The translations under genes were made by a program, and so were the position numbers. Positions 1 through 8,512 of a DNA stretch of 64,000 nt are shown one piece after another. The DNA is from CAWFLT01 sp963816795 (GTDB lineage: Bacteria; Acidobacteriota; Vicinamibacteria; Vicinamibacterales; SCN-69-37): assembly GCA_963816795.1 (NCBI GenBank), contig CAWFLT010000008.1, positions 1 through 64,000 on the forward strand, written 5' to 3'. Position 1 is the stretch's first letter, and each line of letters starts with the position of its first letter. The notes under the pieces are model-generated. The model was given only the letters and a program-made list of their open reading frames with translations. It was not told the origin of the DNA and searched no databases.

Positions 1-48
1 TTTCCGCGCGATTCGGGTATTAAGATATCGCCCCGACATGGAGGGGAT

Positions 49-1248
49 GTGCCGATCGTATTTGTTCACGGCGTCAACACGCGCAAGGGACCTGCGTACG
101 ACGCGGGCAAGCTGGTCACCGACGCGTTCCTTCGCCAGCACTTGAGTGGTGCGACTATTGGTGGGCGGGCGCTCGCGCAGCCCGCGACGACATATCCGTA
201 CTGGGGCGACCTGGGGATGACGTTCGCCTACAACATGGCCTCGCTGCCACGGCCGCAGATGCAGGCGCTCGGAGGCACGCCCGACATCGTGATGCAGGAA
301 ATCCTCGCGCACGTGCGCGACGCATTTCCAGAGTTGCCGAAGGACAACCCCCTGACGGCACTCGCAACAAAACGACTTCCACTGGCCGTCGATGCCATCA
401 ACCATCTCGCACTCAGAACGGTCGCGCCGGGTGACGAGGCCGCGGTCGCCGCGTTTGTGGTTGCGACGTCCGCGTACGCCGAGGAGAATCCGCAACCGGC
501 GTGGCTCGCTCAGGTGCAATCGGATCAGGACTTTCTCAACCAACTGGCCGCGCAGATTGAGCCGCGCTCCGGCATTCAGTCGCTTGGCGGCTTCGGGAAT
601 GTGTTCAACAAGATCAAGGCCTCGGCGGCAAAGCTGAATCAGGCGGTACGGAATGCGGCTGGAAAGGCGATCGACAGAGCGGGAGACTTCGCCTCCACCA
701 AGCTGCTCGCGTCGACACGCGACGCGCTGAACGAAACTCTTGGCCGCTTCTTCGGCGACGTGTTCATCTACGTCAACTCTCGAGGCGACAAAGGACGCCC
801 CGGACAAATCCCGCAGCTGGTGCTCAAGGCCTACGACGACGCGCGCGCCGCTGCCCCGAACGAACCGCTTGTCATTATCGGCCACAGTCTCGGGGGCGTG
901 ATCTCGTACGATTTGCTGAGCCACTTCCGCACCGATATCGAGGTCGATTTGTTCGTCACCATCGGCTCGCAAGTCGCGCACTTCGAGGAGATGAAGCTTT
1001 ACCTTGCGAGCGACACCGCAATTCGCGCGCCAGGTAAGGCAAGGACGCCGGCCAACATCAAGCGCTGGATCAACATCTTCGACGAAGTCGACATCTTCTC
1101 CTACTCGGTCGACCGCGTCTTCGATCGCGTCAACGTCGACGCGCAGTACGATACTCAGACGTACACGATCAAGGCGCACGGCGCCTACTTCGAACAGGAC
1201 CGTTTCTATCAGCGCCTGCGGGCGCGCATCGACAGCCTGGGACAGTGA
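49..1248 (+). CDS. Alpha/beta hydrolase (lipase-like), first gene of caspase operon
   Basis: Predicted soluble serine hydrolase of the alpha/beta fold. The N-terminus has the oxyanion-type motif IVFVHGVN, and the nucleophile elbow GHSLGG puts the catalytic serine at about residue 280. A late histidine (about 377, in KAHGAYF) and acidic residues in FDEVD (about 345-350) could complete the triad. There is no signal peptide. The GTG start is preceded by a GGAGGGG-type ribosome site at 40-46. The stop lies 3 bases before the ATG of the caspase-like gene, so the two are almost certainly co-transcribed. The substrate cannot be read from sequence; a lipid or peptide effector role beside a caspase is inference. 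Confidence 0.85.
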   Translation: MPIVFVHGVNTRKGPAYDAGKLVTDAFLRQHLSGATIGGRALAQPATTYPYWGDLGMTFAYNMASLPRPQMQALGGTPDIVMQEILAHVRDAFPELPKDNPLTALATKRLPLAVDAINHLALRTVAPGDEAAVAAFVVATSAYAEENPQPAWLAQVQSDQDFLNQLAAQIEPRSGIQSLGGFGNVFNKIKASAAKLNQAVRNAAGKAIDRAGDFASTKLLASTRDALNETLGRFFGDVFIYVNSRGDKGRPGQIPQLVLKAYDDARAAAPNEPLVIIGHSLGGVISYDLLSHFRTDIEVDLFVTIGSQVAHFEEMKLYLASDTAIRAPGKARTPANIKRWINIFDEVDIFSYSVDRVFDRVNVDAQYDTQTYTIKAHGAYFEQDRFYQRLRARIDSLGQ

Positions 1249-1251
1249 CCT

Positions 1252-2406
1252 ATGAGCCTCTACTGGCCTGACCATCCGAGCAAGATTGATCTGAGCGGTC
1301 CGCGCCTGCACGCGTTGATCATCGGTGTTGGCGACTACCCGCACCTGGTGGCCGGCGCGCGAAACGCGTTCAAAACCAACTTCGCCCTGCAGCAGCTCAC
1401 CACCACGGTGTTCACGGCGAAACGCATGGCCAAGTGGCTGGCAACCGAATACACCAACCCCGACGTGCGGCTCGGCTCGATCGAGTTGTTTCTTTCGCCC
1501 GCACAGGAAGTCGAGAGGCCCGACGGGTCCAAAGTAAAGATCGAGGACGCCACGATCGCGAAGATCAAGGAGGTGTTTCGAAAGACATGGCTGCAGGAGC
1601 GTTCGATTCCGCAGCCGGGCGGCATCACATTGTTCTATTTCGCGGGTCATGGGTTGTCCGCCGGCGGCGCCCACTACCTGCTGACGTCCGACTTCGCCGA
1701 CCCGGACGCCAACAAGTGGGACCATTGCATCGACTTCTCCAAGTCGCGCGCCGGAATGGGCCACGTCAACTCCACTCAATTGTTCTTCGTCGATGCCTGC
1801 CGCGAAACGCCGATCGACATACTCACCCAGGCCAACCCGCCGACCGGCGTTCGCCTCGTCGACGACGCGACGATGTTCGACTATCCCAAGTCGGAGGCGA
1901 CCTATTACGCGGCGGCCGACGGCCGTCTGGCGTTCGGGCCCGACGACGACGCCACCTACTTCGCCACCGCCGTGATCGAGGCGCTGGACGGTGCGGCGGG
2001 GTTGAAGAAGCAAGGGAAGCTGACCGTGGACACGTTCCAGCTCGGGTCGGCGATCGGTCAGATCGTCGACAGCCTGGCGAGTTCGATGACCAAGCCGCTG
2101 ACCTGCAACCCGCAGCCCACCGGGAAGCCTGCCGTCATCCATCATCCCAAGGCGGTGCATGCGCGAACCTCGATCGTGTGCGTCTCGTCAGAGGCTAAGA
2201 AAGTGGCACAGGCGAACAAAGAGTCGGTGATCCGCTTGACGCGCGGCGGCGACGTCATCGAGTCGGCGGCTGGGAAAGAACGTCCGTGGTATGGCCGCAT
2301 CGCGCCTGGGGATTGGGATATCGAAGTCACGTTCGCTAACCTGCCGCAGGTTAAGAAAAGCGAAACGGTGCTGTCGCCCGTGCACGAAGTCGAGGTGCAG
2401 GTATGA
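1252..2406 (+). CDS. Caspase-like peptidase (peptidase C14 fold)
   Basis: Caspase/metacaspase-type cysteine protease. The p20-like core runs from LHALIIGVGDYP (about residues 20-30) through FYFAGHG, with catalytic His at about 133, to FFVDACRE, with catalytic Cys at about 183; both catalytic residues are present. The last ~100 residues are a separate beta-rich tail. The gene follows the hydrolase by 3 bases and overlaps the next gene at an ATGA junction. Bacterial caspase homologues with hydrolase partners are known from biological-conflict and programmed-death systems; that role is inferred here, since no sensor NTPase is visible inside the window. Confidence 0.88.
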   Translation: MSLYWPDHPSKIDLSGPRLHALIIGVGDYPHLVAGARNAFKTNFALQQLTTTVFTAKRMAKWLATEYTNPDVRLGSIELFLSPAQEVERPDGSKVKIEDATIAKIKEVFRKTWLQERSIPQPGGITLFYFAGHGLSAGGAHYLLTSDFADPDANKWDHCIDFSKSRAGMGHVNSTQLFFVDACRETPIDILTQANPPTGVRLVDDATMFDYPKSEATYYAAADGRLAFGPDDDATYFATAVIEALDGAAGLKKQGKLTVDTFQLGSAIGQIVDSLASSMTKPLTCNPQPTGKPAVIHHPKAVHARTSIVCVSSEAKKVAQANKESVIRLTRGGDVIESAAGKERPWYGRIAPGDWDIEVTFANLPQVKKSETVLSPVHEVEVQV

Positions 2407-3542
2407 GCGGCCGCCTGAAGATCACGTTCACGCCCGACATGCCGCCGGCCTCGGTCGAGGTCGTGGCCCCGGACTATTCGACGGTCGATCGCTTGTGGCT
2501 GGCGCCGGGCGCGAACAAGGAAGTGGACGTGCCGTCGGAATGGTCGTTCCTGCGCGTCCACCTCGCGTCGGGGGAGAGCGTCACGTTGAAGGACCCGGGC
2601 AACCTCGATCGCACAATCAGCTTGTCCGACCTTCTCTCTGCGCGCCCTCAGCGCTCGTCGGTCGATGCCGCGCCGCGCGTCAAGCGAACCAGCCGCCGCG
2701 CCGTGCAGCGTCGCGCCGACGTGCCAGTGACGGAGCCGTTGGCGAAAGAGTTCGTGGCCGGGGTCACCGACGTCGTGCTCGAAGGCGGCCTGAAGGTCAT
2801 TCTTGTAAATGACACCGATGTTTCGCAGGGGGGTGAACCGTGCGAAGAGGACACAACGGTTGTCTTCAAGCCCTCGAGGTCGGAGGGGCGATACCTGCTC
2901 ACGCTGGACGCGCACGACGGGCACGTCCGCGTGCGTCTGCCGGGCTCCGCCAGAGAGATCATCGTTCGATCCAACGAGCTTGAGGATGGGCAGCGCATCG
3001 CATCGGTGCGAGTCAAGACGTCGAGCGCGCACGCGGATGCGGCCTCGGGATATCTACACCGCGGCGATCTCTACTCCGCGTCGTCAATGATGGATTGGGC
3101 GGAGAAAGCGGAGGACATGCTGAAGCAGAAGATGGTCGACCCCTTCGCTGCCGTGGTCGGCGCCTATCTCCTGCTTCGCATGCGCAACATCGAGTTGCTG
3201 CACGACTGGACGAAGAACCTGATGGAGATTTGCCCGAATCTCACCGATGCGGTGGTCATTCGTGCCTGGCATCTAATTTTCCGCCGCGGCGACGAGGCCG
3301 AGATTCGGCAGCTGTTTGGGCGGGCGCTCGATGGCCCGCTGCCGGTTTTCACGGAGGGCCTGCGGCTTCTCAGCGACGGCGTGCGCCTGCTCGGCGACGA
3401 CGCGGAGAAAGCGGTGGAGAAGTTGAATCACCATGTGCGGCGGTCGCTGAGCGGCTCGCCGTTCACCGCAACACTCCACCGCGGCGAGAACGCCGTCGAC
3501 CGCAGCTGGGACGTCGACATCGACTACGCGCAGCGGCTGTGA
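2403..3542 (+). CDS. Uncharacterised helical protein of the caspase operon
   Basis: I do not recognise a named family. The first ~95 residues look beta-rich (LKITFTPDMPPASVEVVAP), a basic linker (about 95-105) follows, then a second beta region. Residues from about 215 to the end are mostly helical, with leucine-rich amphipathic segments that resemble degenerate TPR-like repeats. Its start overlaps the caspase stop (ATGA), so translation is coupled. It could be the adaptor or substrate of the caspase, like the CATRA proteins reported next to bacterial caspases, but that resemblance is only architectural. Confidence 0.75.
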   Translation: MSGRLKITFTPDMPPASVEVVAPDYSTVDRLWLAPGANKEVDVPSEWSFLRVHLASGESVTLKDPGNLDRTISLSDLLSARPQRSSVDAAPRVKRTSRRAVQRRADVPVTEPLAKEFVAGVTDVVLEGGLKVILVNDTDVSQGGEPCEEDTTVVFKPSRSEGRYLLTLDAHDGHVRVRLPGSAREIIVRSNELEDGQRIASVRVKTSSAHADAASGYLHRGDLYSASSMMDWAEKAEDMLKQKMVDPFAAVVGAYLLLRMRNIELLHDWTKNLMEICPNLTDAVVIRAWHLIFRRGDEAEIRQLFGRALDGPLPVFTEGLRLLSDGVRLLGDDAEKAVEKLNHHVRRSLSGSPFTATLHRGENAVDRSWDVDIDYAQRL

Positions 3543-3546
3543 CTCG

Positions 3547-3804
3547 CTAGACCCGATTCAGCTTGTCGAGCACGAACCTGGTTGCCGTGCCCGCGGCGTT
3601 GCCGAGCAGCGGCGTCGCGAAGATGCTCGTCACCGCACCGATCGCGGCTGGCACCAGATCGACCAGTCCATCGATCAGCCGCGCCACGCGGCCGTCGTCT
3701 GCCTTGTCGGCCTTCGCGGCTTCGGTGCCTCTTCGGCGGCCGGTCAGCGTCGATAAGTTGCCACCCGCATCCGAGGAGCACGCGTAAATTCTCAGCACCG
3801 CCAT
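3547..3804 (-). CDS. Small hypothetical protein with hydrophobic C-terminal half
   Basis: Short 85-residue frame convergent with the caspase operon, ending 4 bases from its stop. The first 40 residues are polar and basic. Residues about 43-75 form a hydrophobic stretch (LVDLVPAAIGAVTSIF) that could be one membrane segment or a buried helix. The ribosome site is weak. It could be a membrane-acting partner of the caspase module or a chance frame; no family was recognised. Confidence 0.45.
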   Translation of the reverse strand: MAVLRIYACSSDAGGNLSTLTGRRRGTEAAKADKADDGRVARLIDGLVDLVPAAIGAVTSIFATPLLGNAAGTATRFVLDKLNRV

Positions 3805-3984
3805 GGGTTGCAGCCTCGGCCACTCACGATTACAAGCAGAGGAACCCGGATCCTTGCCTCCGGTATCTGGGCATCAGAAGCGGGGCATAGTGAGCGGGCT
3901 GGCGGCAGAGCTTTTACGGCCGCCGCATCCTGGCGAAGTCGATCTTCACGGCGCAATGAGCTGATTCTGACGCGCCATCCTGCA

Positions 3985-4989
3985 CTACGATCCTCGTTCG
4001 ACTCGTCCGTCGGCGTGCTTGGCGAATCTGCCGGCATCCCGGTCATGCACGGGCGCGTTCTCAGGCCAGGGCCAGCCGCCGAACTGCGTGCGGCGGTAGT
4101 CGTCGAAGGCCTGCTCCAACTCGGAGCGCGTGTTCATCACGAACGGTCCGTACTGCGCGACGGGCTCAGCGATCGGGTGGCCCTGCAGGAGCAGAATCTC
4201 GACTGGGCCATTCACGGCTTCGAGGGGCGCGGGCTGATCGGGCTGAACGCGAATCATCGACGCTCCGTCGATCGTGCGGTCGCCGACCTTGAGTCCCTTG
4301 CCCGCGAACACGTGCAGCGCGCGATTGCTGCGTGCGTCGCGCGCCGGAGGCACCATCCACGTCGCGCCTGACTCCATCGCAATCGACCAGATCGCCACGT
4401 CAGCCTCGTCACTTGCCGCCCACGAATGCGGGGGAGGCGCGAGCGGCGCGGCGCCTTCGAGCGCGCCGGCGATCACGGTCACCTCCACGCCTGGATACCG
4501 GCGACGCGGGATGTCCTTGTCCCAGAACATCGTGAAGTACGGCGTGGCGAACTTGTTCTTGCCCGGCAGGTTCAGCCAGATCTGAAACAGCTCCAGCGTG
4601 TTCGGCCCGTTGCGATCGAGCAGCGGGAACATCTCCGAGTGGACGACGCCGGCGCCCGCCGTCAGCCACTGCACGTCGCCCATCCCGAACCGCGCCGCCG
4701 CGCCGAGCGAATCCGAATGGTCGATGTAGCCCTTGCGGACGATGGTCACCGTCTCGAACCCGCGATGCGGGTGCTGTGGAAACCCGGGGACCACGTCACC
4801 GTGATACATCCGCCAGCCGTCGCTGTTCTCGAAATCCTGTCCGATGTCATGCCCGGCCAGCGAAGCCGCCGGTCCACACTGATCGTTGCCCTTCGGATAG
4901 AGATCGATGTGGTGGACGCAGAACAGGAACGGATCGAGCGTCTGCCACCGGTTGCCTAGCGGACTGACTTGAAGGACGGGATCGGACAT
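3985..4989 (-). CDS. Pirin family protein (bicupin)
   Basis: Cytoplasmic bicupin of the pirin family. The N-terminal cupin has the metal-binding HPHRGFET box at about residues 73-80 and a further histidine-containing stretch, AGAGVVHSEMFP. The C-terminal cupin is recognisable but lacks an obvious second metal set, as usual for pirins. Bacterial pirins include quercetinases and enzyme modulators. The length (334) is slightly above the usual 230-300. The gene is monocistronic; the 180 bases between its stop and the previous gene show no further coding signal. Confidence 0.88.
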   Translation of the reverse strand: MSDPVLQVSPLGNRWQTLDPFLFCVHHIDLYPKGNDQCGPAASLAGHDIGQDFENSDGWRMYHGDVVPGFPQHPHRGFETVTIVRKGYIDHSDSLGAAARFGMGDVQWLTAGAGVVHSEMFPLLDRNGPNTLELFQIWLNLPGKNKFATPYFTMFWDKDIPRRRYPGVEVTVIAGALEGAAPLAPPPHSWAASDEADVAIWSIAMESGATWMVPPARDARSNRALHVFAGKGLKVGDRTIDGASMIRVQPDQPAPLEAVNGPVEILLLQGHPIAEPVAQYGPFVMNTRSELEQAFDDYRRTQFGGWPWPENAPVHDRDAGRFAKHADGRVERGS

Positions 4990-5087
4990 TTCTGCACCGT
5001 ACCAAGGTGAAGGCCTGTTTGCTGATTCTAGCGAACACGACCTTCATTTGCTGTTTCAATCGCCGCGCCGTTTCGTTTCGTGACCCA

Positions 5088-5130
5088 GTCTGGTTGGAGC
5101 CAGACGGAAAGTCTGGTCGGAGCCAGACGA
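5088..5130. repeat. Two adjacent short hairpins
   Basis: The unit GTCTGG-TYGGAG-CCAGAC (6-bp stem, 6-base loop) occurs twice in a row about 21 bases apart, upstream of the CAP lipoprotein gene. It resembles a small REP-type repeat. Nothing else is evident between 4990 and 5290. Confidence 0.55.
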
Positions 5131-5292
5131 AGCGTCGGGTCGCCCAGACGGATCGCGGCGGCTCACCAAGTTCGCCCGCGCTCGTACCTGGCACACTCGG
5201 TGCACTACACGCGCAAGCTCTTATGCGCCGCGGTGACCTTGTCCGGCAATTCCGTCAGACAAGCCCCAGGACACCCTTGTGCTACAAGGGTG

Positions 5293-7132
5293 ATGCGCGC
5301 GTTGAACAGAGATGGTAGGGTCAGCGAATTGAACGCCACGCCTTCGGCTCGTAGCAGGCCCGTTGCCCATGACGGCAGCGAGCCCAGCCGAACACCCTCC
5401 GGATCTGTCAGGCGCGGCCTGTGGCGCGTGGCGGTCGCCCTCACGCTTGCCGCGGCGGTGTCGGCGTGCGGATCGAACGCCCCCACTGGGCCGAGCGCGC
5501 CGCCTCCCGGCGCCTCCGCGACGGCGCCGACGATCTCCACGCAGCCTGAAGAGCAGACGATCGCGGCGGGCCAGACCGCGACGCTGACCGTCGCCGCCGG
5601 CGGCACCGCGCCGCTCTCGTATCAGTGGTTCTCGGGCGCCAGCGGCGCGACCAGTTCGCCGGCGAACGGCGCGACGTCTGCGACCTTCACGACGCCGGCG
5701 CTCGCAGCGACGACGACCTATTGGGTGCGCGTGTCGAATACGGCGGGCGCTGCCGATTCGTCAGCGGCGGAGATCAAGGTGACGCCGGCGCCGGCCGGAC
5801 CGTCGCCAACGCCGCCACCGGCCCGCCGCGCCGTCGATCACCGCCCAGCCGCAACATCGGACGATTTCGGCTGGACAGGCCGCCACGTTGTCCGTCGCAG
5901 CAGACGGCACGGCGCCGCTGACATTTCAGTGGTATTCGGGGACGAGCGGAGCGACGGCGTCGCCGATCGGTGGCGCCACGTCGTCCAGCTTCACGACGCC
6001 GTCGTTGACGGCGGCCGCGAGTTACTGGGTCCGCGTCACGAACAGCGCCGGCACCGTGGACTCGACGACGGCGACGATCACGATCTCGGCGACGCCGCCT
6101 CCTTCGGCCACTGCGCCGGCAGTGACGTCGCAACCGCTGAGTCAGACGATTTCGTCCGGCCAATCCGTCACCGTGAGCGTCGGCGCGAGCGGCACCGCGC
6201 CGTTCTCGTACCAGTGGTACATCGGTGCGAGCGGCTCGACCGCATTTCCCGTGACCGGCGCGACGTCCGCCAGCTACACGACGCCGGCGCTCACGACGAC
6301 GACGCTGTATTGGGTTCGGGTGTCGAACGCGGCGGGGACCACCGACTCAGGGACCGCGACAATTACCGTCAACGCCCCGGCCGGCATCGCACCGGCCATT
6401 ACCGCACAGCCACAAGGACAGACCATCACCTCGGGGCAGGCCACCGCGCTCTCGGTCGCGGCGAGCGGCACCGGGCCGCTGAGCTACCAGTGGTACATCG
6501 GGGCGAGCGGCGCGACGGCGTTTCCGGTCACCGGCGCCACGTCCGCCAGCTATACGACACCGGCGCTGACCACGACCACGGTCTACTGGGTCCGCGTGTC
6601 GAATGCGTTCGGCGTTGCCGATTCGGTCGCGGCGACGATCACGGTCGCCGCGGACACGTCGAACGCGCCGTTCGAAGATCAGGTGCTGGTCCTCGTCAAC
6701 CAGCGTCGCGCCGCGGGCGCGACCTGCGGCGGCGCGCCGTACGCGCCGGTCGCCCCGATCACGATGAACGGCGCGCTCCGGACGGCCGCACGGCTGCACA
6801 GCCAGGACATGGCGGCGCAGAACTACTTCTCACACACGAGTCTCGACGGCCGCACGCTCAGCCAGCGCCTGACCAATGCCGGCTACGCCGGCGCATTTCC
6901 GTGGGGCGAGAACATCGCCGCCGGCCAGCCGACGCCGCAGGCCGTCGTGGACGCGTGGATGTCCAGCCCCGGCCACTGCACGAACATCATGAACGGCGGC
7001 TATCGCGCGATGGGCGTCGGGTACGCCTTCCGTGCCGGATCCACCTACGGGCACTACTGGACGCAGGATTTTGGGGAAGCTGAGCGGTTTCCGATTCCAT
7101 GTAGCCGTCGGTACGAGCCAGTCGAGCGTTAG
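5293..7132 (+). CDS. Secreted lipoprotein with four Ig-like repeats and C-terminal CAP/SCP domain (frameshifted)
   Basis: Exported protein with a lipobox near 5440-5470 (AVSAC), so probably lipid-anchored. Four ~85-90 residue Ig-like repeats follow, each with the pattern YQWY/FSGASG...TTYWVRVSN. The last two repeats are nearly identical at DNA level. The C-terminus (about 6670-7080) is a CAP/SCP domain: LVNQRRAAG, HSQDMAAQNYFSHTS, WGENIAAG and AWMSSPGHCTNIM are all present, including the usual histidines. The reading frame shifts at about 5821 within a G/C run; removing one base restores it. The start is uncertain; ATG 5293 is in frame, but the signal peptide begins near 5416. The last ~17 residues are encoded by a dispersed repeat (7083-7276). 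Confidence 0.8.
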
Positions 7133-7276
7133 GTACGTAGGGTGCGAGGATCGCGCTCTCGCTGCCATCGTTCCTTGAGAAGAAGACCAGCGTCAGCTCG
7201 TTCCACGTACCCGTCGCTTCCGGTCCTGTGGTCCCACCGTGCCCAGCGCTACGTTGAACTGGAAAGCGCTTTAGCG
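7083..7276 (+). repeat. Dispersed element, copy A, with imperfect terminal inverted repeats
   Basis: About 195 bp. The left end AGCGGTTTCCGATTCCATGT and the reverse complement of the right end AGCGCTTTCCAGTTCAACGT match at most positions, giving terminal inverted repeats of ~25 bp. The left end is identical for ~34 bp to the end of a second copy at 33605-33831 in opposite orientation, and the interiors are partly alignable. No transposase is encoded. It overlaps the end of the CAP gene and abuts a truncated hydrolase remnant, as expected of an insertion. Confidence 0.75.
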
Positions 7277-7299
7277 TTTGACCGGTCCAAGCGTGCCGG

Positions 7300-7440
7300 C
7301 CGGAGCCAGTCGAGCGTTTCTTTGATCATCTCGGTCTGCGGCAGATCGTGCCCGGTGCCATCCTGATCCTCGTCGGGCAACCATGCGGAAGTCGCCATCG
7401 CGTAGATGACGCACCGACGAGCGTGATGCCGCTCCGCCAA
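7300..7440 (-). pseudogene. Remnant of an alpha/beta hydrolase C-terminus
   Basis: On the minus strand a short frame reads AWLPDEDQDGTGHDLPQTEM followed by IKETLDWL. This resembles the last ~30 residues of dienelactone-hydrolase or peptidase-like alpha/beta hydrolases, where the histidine of GTGHD is catalytic. The rest of such a gene is absent, and repeat copy A lies just downstream. I read it as a gene fragment, possibly truncated by the repeat. Confidence 0.45.
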
Positions 7441-7462
7441 TCAGACGCGCTACGATTCCCTC

Positions 7463-8338
7463 ATGACTCGACCACTGTTCGCTGCCCTCCTGGCTCTTGG
7501 TCTCGCCGCGCCCCTCGACGGTGCTCGTCCCTCGACTGAGCTCGGGACGACCCTGAGCTCACCGAAGGGTCGAGGCGTCATGAGCGCGAGTCGAATGGCG
7601 CCCGCCCTCGCCCAGGACCGCCCGAAAATCGGCGAGACGATCACGACCGAATCCGGCCTCGTCTACAGGTTCACGCAGCTCGGCAAGGGGCCGCAGCCGC
7701 AGACTGGCGACCTGATGGTCATTCACGGCATCGGGACGCTCGCGGACGGCAAGGAGTTCTGGAACACACGGACCGATGGTTCGCCCTACGAGTACACACT
7801 GGGAGTGGACAGCGTGATTCGCGGTTTCTCGGAAGGCATGCGCAACGTCCGTGAGGGCGATCGCATCGTCATCACGATGAAACCGGAGCTCGCCTACGGC
7901 GCACGCGAGCGAACGGGCATCCCGGTGAATTCGACGCTGACGTTCGACTACGAGATTCTCGCGGTCAAGCCCCTGTCCTTTGCGAAGCTCATGCGGGAAG
8001 CGATTGCGGCGGGAACGGTTGATGAAGCCATCGCGAAAGTGAAGGCGACCCCGAACCTGCCGGACCACTACGTCAGCCCGTCAAGCATTCAGGCGGCCGC
8101 GAACGCGGCGAATCGCAAGGAGGCGGGCACCAATGAAAAGGTGCTCGTGCTGGGACTCACGCTCCTGCCCGATGCGTATCCGTTGCATCAAACGCTGGGC
8201 CGGCTTCAGGCCACGCGCGGCGACAAGTCCGCAGCCATCAAAAGTTACGAGACCGCGCTGAAGCTCAATCCGAAGAAGACGGCATCCGAAGTCCGCGACC
8301 ACGAGGCCACCACCGCAGCGCTGGCCGCGCTGCGCTGA
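7463..8338 (+). CDS. Exported FKBP-type peptidyl-prolyl isomerase with TPR tail
   Basis: Periplasmic or secreted folding catalyst. Residues 1-18 form a signal peptide core. The FKBP domain spans about 55-170, with the typical GDLMVIHGIGTLADGKEF, VIRGFSEGMRNVREGDR and ELAYGARE stretches. The C-terminal ~110 residues are helical, with a TPR-like unit (LGRLQATRGDKSAAIKSYE). Residues about 20-40 are encoded by a palindromic repeat inserted in frame between the signal peptide and ALAQD, the likely cleavage region. The gene is monocistronic. Confidence 0.87.
   Translation: MTRPLFAALLALGLAAPLDGARPSTELGTTLSSPKGRGVMSASRMAPALAQDRPKIGETITTESGLVYRFTQLGKGPQPQTGDLMVIHGIGTLADGKEFWNTRTDGSPYEYTLGVDSVIRGFSEGMRNVREGDRIVITMKPELAYGARERTGIPVNSTLTFDYEILAVKPLSFAKLMREAIAAGTVDEAIAKVKATPNLPDHYVSPSSIQAAANAANRKEAGTNEKVLVLGLTLLPDAYPLHQTLGRLQATRGDKSAAIKSYETALKLNPKKTASEVRDHEATTAALAALR
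7514..7578. repeat. Palindromic repeat inserted in the FKBP coding sequence
   Basis: Contains TGAGCTCGGG-ACGA-CCCTGAGCTCA (7537-7561), a near-perfect hairpin, flanked by CCTCGAC and GTCGAGG copies. This is the layout of the widespread CCCTCGACT...AGTCGAGGG type palindromic repeats. It is in frame, has no stop, and adds ~20 residues after the signal peptide. Confidence 0.6.
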
Positions 8339-8512
8339 TCAAGAACTGGACGGGCGCGCGAGCCTCGTGAACCGTGAAAAGACGGTGACAGGGCGAACAC
8401 GCCGGGCGGCGTGCCGTAGAGTGTCTCTAGAGGAGGCCGGCGAACATGCACGGCAATTCGTTTGTTCCCACTGGCGCTGCCGGCCGGCTGTACTCGAGAG
8501 TCGCGGCTGGCC

